This document shows positions 1 to 7,043 of a stretch of DNA of 30,810 nucleotides, in pieces; position 1 is the first letter of the stretch, and each line of letters starts with the position of its first letter. Source of the DNA: DTFZ01 sp050260375 (lineage in GTDB: Bacteria; Bacillota; Clostridia; Christensenellales; SZUA-584); assembly GCA_050260375.1 (NCBI GenBank), contig JBLNCA010000002.1:1-30810 (forward strand). The letters are read 5' to 3'. Made by a program: the position numbers and the translations under genes. Under the pieces are notes generated by a model. It was not told where the DNA came from, ran no database searches, and saw only the letters and a program-made list of their open reading frames with translations.

Positions 1-116
1 CCGGCTTCCTTCAGATTCCACCTCACGATGGACACCCTTGCCTTTGGCTAACGGTTGGTGCTATCAACCCCCGTAACGGACTTTCACCGTCAAGGTCGCG
101 CGCATGCCGCGCGCAC
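1..116 (-). mobile_element. Group II intron, 5' end (partial, runs off window)
   Basis: Read on the minus strand, the intron would start at position 116 with GTGCGCG, the usual bacterial group II 5' end, and continue past position 1. The following sequence carries the domain I signatures GTGAAAGTCCG and GAATCTGAAGGAAGCCGG, which I recall from clostridial group II introns. Immediately upstream (117-145) is a perfect GC-rich hairpin followed by CTTTTACAT. Insertion just after a terminator-type hairpin is the known habit of class C introns. The reverse transcriptase and domains V/VI, if present, lie outside the window. Confidence 0.82.
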
Positions 117-168
117 ATGTAAAAGCCTTCCCCCTCGGGGGAAGGTGGCGCGAAACGCCGATAGGGTT
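117..168 (-). repeat. Palindromic dispersed repeat, intron target copy
   Basis: The plus strand carries a hairpin with arms CCTTCCCCC and GGGGGAAGG, followed by GGTGGCGCGAAACGCC. The same layout recurs near 8750, inverted near 8908-8940, and near 16378. Read on the minus strand the hairpin is followed by CTTTTACAT, so it resembles an intrinsic terminator. It lies downstream of the 251-2323 gene and could end its transcript. The intron boundary abuts it. Confidence 0.6.
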
Positions 169-250
169 AAACTTGTGGTAGTTATAAATACATCCCCGGC
201 ATTTAAGCCGAGTTTATCTCTCAGCCGCCTGCCGGTAAAAGCCCTCTTTG

Positions 251-2323
251 TTAATCACCCATGCCGCCGGATTCCAGGTAATTTTCATAAAGCGCCAGCG
301 CCTTTTCCAGCGCGCGCCCCGCTTTCTTGCGGTCACCTTTTCTGTTTGCCCACAGCTCGTACGCTTCAAAGCCTTCGTGCATCTTGTTGACTATTGAAAG
401 CACGTCCTTGCTTATGTCCTCTTTTGCAAGCAGCTTTTGCGCAAGTAGCAGCGCGTCCCCCGTTTTTATAGGGCCTTCGCATTCGTCGCGGAAAAAGCCT
501 AGCTTGTAAAGGCAGTATTCCGCCTCGCGCGCAAGCACGTCAAGCGTTTTGCTCGTATCTTCTCCGAGCGGGGGGGTATAGCCGATAACCCCCGGCAGCT
601 CTACGGCGTCCGTAAAACCGCCAAGCTGCTTTGCGCGGCCTGTCTCGTCTATAAACAGCACGCTTGTATCCGTCAGCACGTACGCTCCGCCCTCAGCCTC
701 TATAAGCTCCCGCGCTCCTTTGCATATCACCTTGGCGCCGTCCGCAAAACGGTAAAGCCTGTCGTCCGTAGTATGCGCAAAAGGCGTATCTCCCGCGACG
801 CGGAACCAGTCCACCTTGCTTATAAGCTTGGTTATACTGCCGTCGCTGACAGAGAACCGGTAAAGCGGGCCTGTGCCGAACTCGTCGGAAAAGTAAAGGT
901 TGGCGCCCGATTCGTCGAACTGCACGTGCATGCCCGGTTCCGCCGGACCATTGAGTTCTTGAGCCGAGGCTTTGGCAAGGTACGTTTCCTTCCATCCGCT
1001 GTCCGTCTTGCGCGAAGCGTACAGCGCCTTGTCCCTTATATACGTAACGCAGTCAAGGCTATTGTTTATTTCCATCACCGCGCTGTCCGCAAGCGATATA
1101 ACCGACTTTATCTTGTCCTGGGATATCACGTACATCATTACGCCCGGGTTGTCCGCGCCGTCGCCAATATGCTCGACGAGCAAAAAGCCGGAGCTGTCCA
1201 TCGCCCGTTCGGGAAATACCGTATAGTCGTAGTTTTCGGAAATAAGCGCCGGTTCCGCACCCGGAGCCTTATACCACAGGGGCTTTGTTTTGAGCCCCTT
1301 TTCGCCGTAAAGGAAATCCCCCGATGCGAAAGCCTTCACAATAAAACCGTTGTCGCATATCGTTTTGACGCTGCCGCCCGAATACAGGTACAGCGGAGTG
1401 TTGTATTCTTCTTCCACCGAGTAGAGTACGTCGCCGTTGTCGAGCGGCTTTACTTCACCCACGCTCGAGAGCTTTACCCCGTCGTTTATTGTGGCTTCGG
1501 CAGTGACGTATGCGACGAATTCGGGCTCGGCGCCCGCCTTTTTCACATACAGCGCGAACGTTCCGCCGCCTTCCTCCGTAAAATAGCTTACGCAGCGCCC
1601 GGCCGGCGAAAACTCAAAGAAGTCGGGTACGGCGTTTTCCGCCACGAGCTCCTCGCCCCCGCCGCTCAGTATATAAAGCGACCCGGAAGTGCTGCGCACT
1701 TCTTTAAAGTACATCACCCGGCTACCGTCGTATGAAACGCGAGCCGCGCATACCTTTTCGGCAACCGCCTCAGGCTCTGACGAGGCGTCCGCAGGAGCTT
1801 TCATGAGCGTGCCCGTTCCCGCCGCGCTGTCCGGCACGGATATATAATACAGCCAGCGGTTGTCGCCGGACGGCATAGCGTTTAAATATCCGTAGCTGCC
1901 GTAAAGAGAGTCGCGTGCTCCCAGCTCCGCCCTTTTTTCTCCGTGCGCGAGATACACCCGGCCGCCGTTCTCGTACACAAACGGCGCTTTCGCGGGTGCT
2001 TCGAGAACCACGGGCTCAGTCGCGTCCTCTGCCGGCTCCGAAGCGCTCACAGCTTCCGGCTCTGGCGTCTGAGCCGCAATGCTCGGCGCAGCGCTGGCCG
2101 TCGCCTTGCTTGTTTCGGCAGGCGGCACCTCGCTGTACGCAGGCTGGGACACGATTATCGTGATAACGGCAAGCACAGCCGCAGCCGCGGCTATAATAGC
2201 GAGTACCGAACTGCGCTTAATCCACTTCTTTTTCCTTGGCTTGTACCTTTTGCCTTCGTCCGCGAACTTTAAATACTTGTCCTTATATTTCTTTTTTTCC
2301 TGTCTGTAGTGTATTTCTTCCAT
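251..2323 (-). CDS. Membrane-anchored protein with propeller-like extracellular domain, unknown function
   Basis: This 690-residue protein has a strongly basic cytoplasmic start (residues 1-37, rich in K, R and Y). A single membrane helix follows at about 38-59, then a Pro/Ala/Glu/Ser-rich linker to about 110. The long exported region (about 110-590) is made of repeated short strands with aromatic pairs such as WLYYIS, VMYFKE, VSYFTE and VLYSVEE. That pattern resembles TolB/WD40-type beta-propeller blades, but I cannot name a family. The last 95 residues look helical. The start is supported by GGGGAAG seven bases upstream of the ATG. It is monocistronic here, with a hairpin and intron immediately downstream. 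It may be an envelope sensor or scaffold; that is inference. Confidence 0.7.
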   Translation of the reverse strand: MEEIHYRQEKKKYKDKYLKFADEGKRYKPRKKKWIKRSSVLAIIAAAAAVLAVITIIVSQPAYSEVPPAETSKATASAAPSIAAQTPEPEAVSASEPAEDATEPVVLEAPAKAPFVYENGGRVYLAHGEKRAELGARDSLYGSYGYLNAMPSGDNRWLYYISVPDSAAGTGTLMKAPADASSEPEAVAEKVCAARVSYDGSRVMYFKEVRSTSGSLYILSGGGEELVAENAVPDFFEFSPAGRCVSYFTEEGGGTFALYVKKAGAEPEFVAYVTAEATINDGVKLSSVGEVKPLDNGDVLYSVEEEYNTPLYLYSGGSVKTICDNGFIVKAFASGDFLYGEKGLKTKPLWYKAPGAEPALISENYDYTVFPERAMDSSGFLLVEHIGDGADNPGVMMYVISQDKIKSVISLADSAVMEINNSLDCVTYIRDKALYASRKTDSGWKETYLAKASAQELNGPAEPGMHVQFDESGANLYFSDEFGTGPLYRFSVSDGSITKLISKVDWFRVAGDTPFAHTTDDRLYRFADGAKVICKGARELIEAEGGAYVLTDTSVLFIDETGRAKQLGGFTDAVELPGVIGYTPPLGEDTSKTLDVLAREAEYCLYKLGFFRDECEGPIKTGDALLLAQKLLAKEDISKDVLSIVNKMHEGFEAYELWANRKGDRKKAGRALEKALALYENYLESGGMGD

Positions 2324-2592
2324 CTACATACTTCCCCAAATTAACAGATACCACCGCGCGGCTTCTTTTAATCATTTATATTCGCAACCGCCGCCCCAAA
2401 AAAGCGCCGCGCGTTTAACGCCGCTTAATATATTCTGTGATAACATTTTTACTTTATGGATATCATCTTATTATAATACATTCGCGCAGTTATAAAAGGA
2501 AGAATGAGAGCTTTTTTAGTTTTCCTATTTAGCTTGCTGACAAATTCCTATCTAAAAAATAAGTAAAAATAAAAGCTAAAACCCGAATATTA
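2324..2592. other. Gene-free AT-rich stretch upstream of the propeller-like gene
   Basis: No coding potential is seen. Read on the minus strand it contains a TATAAT near 2470 that may be the -10 box for the 251-2323 gene, but no good -35 box lies at the right distance. Hairpin-rich sequence begins at 2593. Confidence 0.35.
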
Positions 2593-2627
2593 ACACCCCA
2601 TAAAACTTTGGCTTTATGGGGACCCCG
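2593..2627 (+). repeat. Hairpin module, copy 1 (ACACCCC ... GGGGACCCCG)
   Basis: Fixed ends ACACCCC and GGGGACCCCG enclose arms ATAAA and TTTAT around a short loop. The ends match copies at 2726, 2813, 16244, 20255 and 24775, but the arms are specific to this copy and still pair with each other. Confidence 0.6.
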
Positions 2628-2636
2628 TATTAACAT

Positions 2637-2667
2637 ACCCTTCATCTGGCTCTGCCAGTGAAGGGTG
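2637..2667. repeat. Hairpin with two-part stem inside the hairpin array
   Basis: ACCCTTCA pairs with TGAAGGGT, and inside it CTGGC pairs with GCCAG around a short loop. It lacks the module ends and sits between module copies 1 and 2. Confidence 0.5.
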
Positions 2668-2725
2668 AGTGTAAATTCATAAAATCCTCGCAGAAGCGCC
2701 CAGCCGCCCGTACCGGAGGTACATC

Positions 2726-2760
2726 CGGGGCCCCCAAAAAGATATTCTTTTTGGGGTGGT
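2726..2760 (-). repeat. Hairpin module, copy 2 (inverted)
   Basis: On the minus strand it reads ACCACCCC, then AAAAAGAATATCTTTTT, then GGGGGCCCCG. Arms AAAAAGA and TCTTTTT pair perfectly. It has the same end sequences as the other modules. Confidence 0.6.
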
Positions 2761-2774
2761 AGAATGGGCAAGAC

Positions 2775-2802
2775 TCGATGACAAACGTAAGTTTGTCATC
2801 GA
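2775..2802. repeat. Perfect 12-bp hairpin with GTAA loop
   Basis: TCGATGACAAAC pairs exactly with GTTTGTCATCGA around GTAA. Read as plus-strand RNA this is a GNRA tetraloop closed by a C-G pair. It lies between two inverted module copies. Confidence 0.65.
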
Positions 2803-2812
2803 TTTGAATACT

Positions 2813-2849
2813 GGGGGTCCCCGGCAAACCGTAAGGTTTGGCGGGGTGT
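2813..2849 (-). repeat. Hairpin module, copy 3 (inverted)
   Basis: On the minus strand: ACACCCC, arms GCCAAACC and GGTTTGCC around TTAC, then GGGGACCCC. The plus-strand loop is GTAA. Confidence 0.6.
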
Positions 2850-2879
2850 GAATAAGAAGCCAATACAGGCTTCTTATTC
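2850..2879. repeat. Perfect 12-bp hairpin
   Basis: GAATAAGAAGCC pairs exactly with GGCTTCTTATTC around the loop AATACA. It directly abuts module copy 3. Confidence 0.6.
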
Positions 2880-2939
2880 GTTGCGGGGTGCCCTGCGGGT
2901 TTCTTCGCGGGCTGTGCAGTTTTTAAGAACGTTTATAAT

Positions 2940-3086
2940 TTACCTGTTGCGTTCGTTCTCGTTCTGCCTGTTCTGACGATTGTTCTGGTTACGGTTTCTC
3001 TGATCGTTGCGATTCCGGTTTCTCTGGTCGTTTTGATTATTCCGGTTTCTCTGATCTTCATTGTTCCAGTTGCGATTCTCGTCCAT
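2940..3086 (-). CDS. Asn/Arg/Gln-rich 48-residue protein
   Basis: A short open frame encodes 48 residues built almost wholly from N, R, Q, D and E, with DQRNRN-type repeats and a single Trp near the start (MDENRNWNNEDQRN...). AAAGGGGAT lies at good distance before the ATG, so translation is plausible. I do not recognise a family. The composition recalls small hydrophilic spore or coat proteins of Clostridia, and the spore protein gene lies 330 bp away on the other strand. A spore role is inference only. A hairpin array lies in its 3' flank. Confidence 0.6.
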   Translation of the reverse strand: MDENRNWNNEDQRNRNNQNDQRNRNRNDQRNRNQNNRQNRQNENERNR

Positions 3087-3418
3087 AAAATATCCCCTTT
3101 CAATATTTTATATTGTTATTATTCACTTAAATTCAAAAACAATATTCCTGCCAAACGCATTATTATATAGAAGCATACGAAATTAATAGCAGGCAAAATC
3201 TTTTTTATCAGTGCAGTACAAATATTAAAACCTGCATACGATTAAATTTTATCTCGTTTTTCCGCCGTATAAATCTAAAATTGATGCGCAGCGTAACTAT
3301 ATGAAGCAATGCGCGTTTTCAGGTTTTTACAAGACTAACTTTAACTATATATCTTTTATTTGCATGTGTATTAAACATCGCCGCGGGAAAAATAAAAGCA
3401 GAAGGAGGTGAAAACATT
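3087..3418. other. AT-rich intergenic region between divergent small genes
   Basis: This gap of about 330 bp separates the minus-strand mini-gene from the plus-strand spore protein gene. It must hold promoters for both, but I could not place a convincing sigma-A or sigma-G pair. Nothing else is seen. Confidence 0.35.
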
Positions 3419-3619
3419 ATGGCAACAAACAACAATCAGACTTTGGTACCCAATGCGAAACAGATGCTCGAAAACATGAAGTACGAAGTAGCCGGTGAGG
3501 TCGGCGTGACGCTCAAACAGGGTTACAATGGCGACATTACCGCCCGCGATGCCGGAAGGATCGGCGGCAACATGGTCAGGAAGATGATACAGTACGCTGA
3601 AAGCTCAGGGAAATTCTAA
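3419..3619 (+). CDS. Small acid-soluble spore protein, alpha/beta type
   Basis: This 66-residue protein coats and protects DNA in the dormant spore, shifting it towards an A-like form, and is degraded on germination. Family marks are EVAGEVGV at residues 23-30, which is the germination protease (GPR) cleavage region, and the C-terminal GRIGGNMVRKMI (47-57). The length fits the family (60-75 residues). The start is preceded by a near-perfect AGAAGGAGGTG. It appears monocistronic. Its presence indicates a spore-forming Firmicute. Expression in the forespore (sigma G) is expected from family knowledge, but the promoter was not identified. Confidence 0.95.
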   Translation: MATNNNQTLVPNAKQMLENMKYEVAGEVGVTLKQGYNGDITARDAGRIGGNMVRKMIQYAESSGKF

Positions 3620-3671
3620 TGACCTAAAGCCCCCTCTTTGGGGATTCTGTGATGTGAATCCTTAAAAAACA

Positions 3672-3714
3672 AAATAAAAAATACGACCTCCTGCCAAGCA
3701 AATTGACGGGAGGT
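3672..3714 (-). terminator. Intrinsic terminator of the acyltransferase gene
   Basis: On the minus strand ACCTCC pairs with GGAGGT around a 17-base loop, followed by CGTATTTTTTATTTT. It begins 27 bp after the minus-strand stop codon at 3741. A weaker hairpin (CCCC/GGGG, near 3627-3644) follows the plus-strand spore gene. Confidence 0.6.
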
Positions 3715-3740
3715 TATTCTATATAAGCAAAACGCTTACA

Positions 3741-4794
3741 TTATGGTTCTGTCAGCGCCGCGGCGGGCAGCGGCCCGCGCATATAACAGCTTTGCCATCC
3801 GTTTTCCGCAAGACCGCCCCAGCATACGTCCAGCCTGCCGACGCTTATATCCATAACCATGCTTTTCGTAGTACCGAAAAATCCCGCGTAATCGCGGCAG
3901 CAGAGTCCTTCCGGATATGTTTTAAGCAGCAGCTCTTTTAGATCATTTACGCGTATGTCTTTTTCGCCCTCAAAACGCTTCCGGATAGCTTCGCAGCGTC
4001 GCAGGGAATTTTGCATCACCTTGCTTTCATATCGTTTAAGCCCGGGCAGAAGAGCGTGATTAGCCGCATAAATTAGTTCTTCGGTATTTGCGAGTTTTAC
4101 CTCGGTGTCTCCGTCCAGCGTTTCGACAAGCGCTATACGCCCTTTTTCGTCTGCCAGAATCATGTTTATGTTATACGCGATGGGCATGCCTCTTAAAAAC
4201 AGCAGCGCGTCGTCAACGTCCGCGCAATTTTCGAGAAGCGCCCGTATCACGGCCCAGAACTGCAGCCCTCTAAGAGCCGGCCTGCGCATGTTTTTTGGCA
4301 TGCCGACGGGGAACCCGCAGGAGCTTCGTCACTCCAAGGCCGCGTTCGTTTATGCCCTCTTCCCTGCCAAAAGTCATCACAGTGCTGCCAAGATGCGCAT
4401 ATTTACCCGTTACGCTCGTCTTTGCCAGCGTGAAGTCCTCATATTCGGGCGAAAATTCGTAGCTTCGCGCCATCAGCACATGGCCGTCCGCCGTCATTTC
4501 CGGAGGTATAGCAATCTGGGAACACGCGGGCCTAAGGTACGTCATAGCGTAAAACACCATACGCTTCGGGTCTGCGCCGAGCGCGTCCGCCGCTCCTTGT
4601 ATCTCTTCGATGAGCCCGGGACACCAGCGCTCAAACAGGCTTCGCGCAAGCCCGGCGTCGCTGTCATCAAGCGCCGCTCCCGCCGTCATTGCGGCCTTAA
4701 GCTTATTATCGCCCGCTATCATACTTCCTATAACCCGGCCTATTTCATAGCTTGTTCCTTCAAGCTCCAGGTACTTTGCTTCGGCATAATACAA
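3741..4794 (-). pseudogene. C45-family acyltransferase / linear amide hydrolase, frameshifted
   Basis: Two overlapping frames encode consecutive halves of one protein of the acyl-CoA:6-aminopenicillanic acid acyltransferase-like family, whose members are Ntn hydrolases acting on amide bonds. The first frame (to 4270) carries ELEGTSYEIG, the likely nucleophile region PACSQ and GHVLMARSYEF. The second carries GLQFWAVIRALLENC, MPIAYNINMILAD and NHALLPG. Removing one A (minus strand) near 4325 joins GLGVT to SSCGFPVGMPKNM and gives about 350 residues, normal for the family. It is either a real inactivating mutation or an assembly error. AGGAGG at 4809-4804 is best spaced for the TTG at 4794; the ATG at 4803 is too close. 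The substrate is unknown. Confidence 0.75.
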
Positions 4795-4845
4795 AGTATT
4801 CATCCTCCTTATCACCATCAACTTCTTTCATTTTACATTATATGC

Positions 4846-4885
4846 AAATAAAAAACCTGTCCGTTTCTGCTGTCGCAGGACAGGT
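4846..4885 (-). terminator. Terminator-like hairpin in the acyltransferase leader
   Basis: On the minus strand ACCTGTCC pairs with GGACAGGT around 15 bases and is followed by TTTTTTATTT. It lies upstream of the minus-strand acyltransferase gene, with no minus-strand gene before it. It may be an attenuator in that gene's leader or may insulate the divergent DUF554 gene. Confidence 0.5.
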
Positions 4886-4972
4886 GCGGCAAAGGAAGGG
4901 CGGCTTTCTGCCTGTAGACATACCGTGATTATGGGCAAAGGCAGCTCCCTGTAAAACGCCGAAAATAAAGTC

Positions 4973-5001
4973 TTGAATAACACTTTAGTGCGCGTTACTA
5001 T
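4973..5001 (+). promoter_or_regulatory. Sigma-A type promoter for the DUF554 gene
   Basis: TTGAAT at 4973-4978 and TACTAT at 4996-5001 are separated by 17 bp, 33 bp upstream of the plus-strand ATG at 5034. Confidence 0.5.
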
Positions 5002-5033
5002 ATATACCAATTATACTTACGGAAGGGTATTAA

Positions 5034-5723
5034 ATGTTCACGGGCGTTATAGTAAACTTCGCTGCCGTGATAGCGTGCAGCGCCATAGGGCTTTTATTGG
5101 GGAACAAGCTGAAAGAAAAATACCGTACCGCTTTGGCCGACACGATAGCGCTCGGCACGGCAGGCATAGGCGCGATGTATATCATAAAAACACAGAATAT
5201 ACTCGTGCTTATGTTGAGCCTTATCTTAGGCACGCTTGCAGGCACGCTGCTTAAAATTGACGACAGGCTTGAGCGCCTAGGAGAAACGCTGCAAAACCGG
5301 TTCAAGGGAAAACATGAAACTTTTTCGGAAGGCTTCGCGGGCGCGTCTATACTTTTCTGCGTCGGCTCGATGGCAATAATGGGCAGCCTCGAGAGCGCGC
5401 TTTCCGGCAAGGCCGACATACTGCTCACAAAGTCGATAATGGACGGCGTAATATCCGTGTTCCTAGCGTCCGCTATGGGACTCGGCGTGCTGTTCTCAGC
5501 ATTCCCGGTGCTGATATACGAGGGCGCGCTGACGCTGCTGTTTTCGCTTTTCGCGGGCGGCATAGACAACGCCGTTATAACCGAGGTCTCCGCCGCAGGC
5601 GGCGCGATACTCATAGGCATAGCAATAAACATGCTCAAGCTTAAGAAAATAAAAACAGCGGATATGATAGTATCGCTGTTTATGCCGCTGGCGGTGATGC
5701 CGCTATTGAATCTTATAAATTAA
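5034..5723 (+). CDS. DUF554 family membrane protein
   Basis: This 229-residue protein is almost entirely membrane helices and matches the DUF554 (YdfK-like) family by its start (GVIVNFAAVIACSAIGLLLG), LGTLAGTLLKIDDRLERLG and GASILFCVGSMAIMGSLESAL. Transport has been suggested for the family but no substrate is established. The length is usual. GGAAGGG precedes the ATG. It is transcribed alone, divergent from the acyltransferase gene and convergent with galK. Confidence 0.88.
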   Translation: MFTGVIVNFAAVIACSAIGLLLGNKLKEKYRTALADTIALGTAGIGAMYIIKTQNILVLMLSLILGTLAGTLLKIDDRLERLGETLQNRFKGKHETFSEGFAGASILFCVGSMAIMGSLESALSGKADILLTKSIMDGVISVFLASAMGLGVLFSAFPVLIYEGALTLLFSLFAGGIDNAVITEVSAAGGAILIGIAINMLKLKKIKTADMIVSLFMPLAVMPLLNLIN

Positions 5724-5827
5724 TGAAGTAGTAATAATGATTAAATATAATTGACGAGACTATCTTCCTTTAAGTTGCAATATTAATGTTCTCTTAATAC
5801 TGCCTTGCAAGAATTTGCTCTCTCTGT

Positions 5828-7009
5828 TTATAATCTCTCCTCGCGCGCGCCGTCCGCCGCGGACGATATGTAAAACTCCGGTGTAAGGCCGGTCTTTTGG
5901 GTATACTTTGCGCCCACACGCTCTATGAATTCTTCGGTGCGGGAGCTTTCCACAAGGCTCACCGTGCAGCCGCCGAAGCCCGCGCCCGTCATCCGCGAGC
6001 CGATTACGCCTTCCTGCTCCATCGCAGCGTCGAACAAAGCGTCAAGCTCTTTGCCCGTCACCTCGTAAAGGTCTCTTAATGAATCGTGCGACGCGCACAT
6101 AAGTCTGCCGAACTCAAAGAACATGCCGTTTTTCAGCAGCTCTGCCGCCTGTTTGGTCCTCGCGTTCTCGTACACTACGTGCTTTGCGCGCATGCGCTGC
6201 GTTTCGTCCTTAATCGCGTCCTTATGGTTCTCAAACGCCCTTACCGAAAGGTCGGCAAGGCACGTTATATTTGGAACGGCGCGCTTTAGATCGGCAAGCG
6301 CGCTCTCGCACTGCGCCCGGCGCTCATTGTACTTGCTCTCAATAAGCGCCCGCGGCTTGCCCGTATTCGCAATAACAAGGCTGTAGCCGCAGCGCTCCGG
6401 CTCGAAAGGGGCGTAAGAATAGTCAAGGTCGCTGCACCTTAGCAGCAATGCATAGCCTTTCTTTCCCATTGCGGACGCGAACTGGTCCATTATGCCGCAG
6501 TTCATGCCCACATATTCGTTCTCCGCCTTCTGTGCGATAAGCGCGAGTCCCGCCATGTCGATATCGCGGCCCGTGCGCTCGCTGTCGAACGTCGCCAGCG
6601 CCAGCGCGGTAGCCATCTCTATTGCCGCCGAGGACGAAAGCCCGCTGCCGTGCGGCACGGTCTCGTCGAACAGCATGTCGCAGCCGGTCACCTCATACCC
6701 CTGCCGCATCATCATGCAGGCTACGCCGAGCTGATAGCTGCCCCATTCGAGATTCTTATACTCTTCTATATTTTCAATTCTTGCGCTCACTGTTTTGGGG
6801 TAAGACGTGGAAGCAAGGTTTATGACGCCGTCGTCCCTTAACCGCGCGGCGCACGCCGAGCGCATATCAAGAGCGCACGGCAGCACGTAGCCGCCGTTGT
6901 AGTCGGTGTGCTCACCGATAAGGTTGACGCGTCCGGGACCGACGAATATGCGCGCTCCGCCCGCTCCGTATATCTCTTCAAACCGCTTAACCAGCTTTTC
7001 CGGCTCCAT
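5828..7009 (-). CDS. galK: Galactokinase
   Basis: The enzyme phosphorylates galactose to galactose 1-phosphate with ATP, the entry step of the Leloir pathway in the cytosol. The 393-residue length is standard. The galactokinase signature GPGRVNLIGEHTDYNGG lies at residues 24-40. The GHMP phosphate loop HGSGLSSSAA is at 120-129, MNCGIMDQFAS at 169-179 and TGAGFGGCTVSLV near the C-terminus. AAGGGGG precedes the ATG. It follows the xylulokinase gene by 34 bp with no terminator seen, so the two are probably co-transcribed. galT and galE are not nearby. Sugar specificity is inferred from the signature. Confidence 0.95.
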   Translation of the reverse strand: MEPEKLVKRFEEIYGAGGARIFVGPGRVNLIGEHTDYNGGYVLPCALDMRSACAARLRDDGVINLASTSYPKTVSARIENIEEYKNLEWGSYQLGVACMMMRQGYEVTGCDMLFDETVPHGSGLSSSAAIEMATALALATFDSERTGRDIDMAGLALIAQKAENEYVGMNCGIMDQFASAMGKKGYALLLRCSDLDYSYAPFEPERCGYSLVIANTGKPRALIESKYNERRAQCESALADLKRAVPNITCLADLSVRAFENHKDAIKDETQRMRAKHVVYENARTKQAAELLKNGMFFEFGRLMCASHDSLRDLYEVTGKELDALFDAAMEQEGVIGSRMTGAGFGGCTVSLVESSRTEEFIERVGAKYTQKTGLTPEFYISSAADGAREERL

Positions 7010-7043
7010 GCTGCCCCCTTGCCCGGTTGTCTTTAAGCCTCAA

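Noticed and set aside
773..1735. Long open frame on the plus strand inside the propeller-like gene
   Set aside because: It is the antisense shadow of a gene with a good ribosome site and coherent domain order, and its translation has no recognisable domain.
2593..2905. CRISPR array
   Set aside because: The repeats are palindromic, in both orientations and of unequal spacing, with no constant repeat/spacer rhythm and no cas genes nearby.
3300..3418. Sigma-G promoter for the spore protein gene
   Set aside because: GCAT-like and CAT-like boxes occur, but none at the 17-18 bp spacing expected, so no site is claimed.
4290..4297. Run of six A (minus strand) as a programmed frameshift site
   Set aside because: Shifting there gives a sequence unlike the family, while removing one A near 4325 restores the expected motif. 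A -1 slip would also go to the wrong frame.
4105..4851. Plus-strand open frame of 248 codons across the acyltransferase locus
   Set aside because: It runs antisense to both halves of a recognisable C45 protein and crosses the frameshift region by chance; it has no domain of its own.
4886..4970. Purine-type or other known riboswitch
   Set aside because: Short stretches such as ATAATC and GTCTAC are suggestive, but the required helices and loop sequences could not be assembled.
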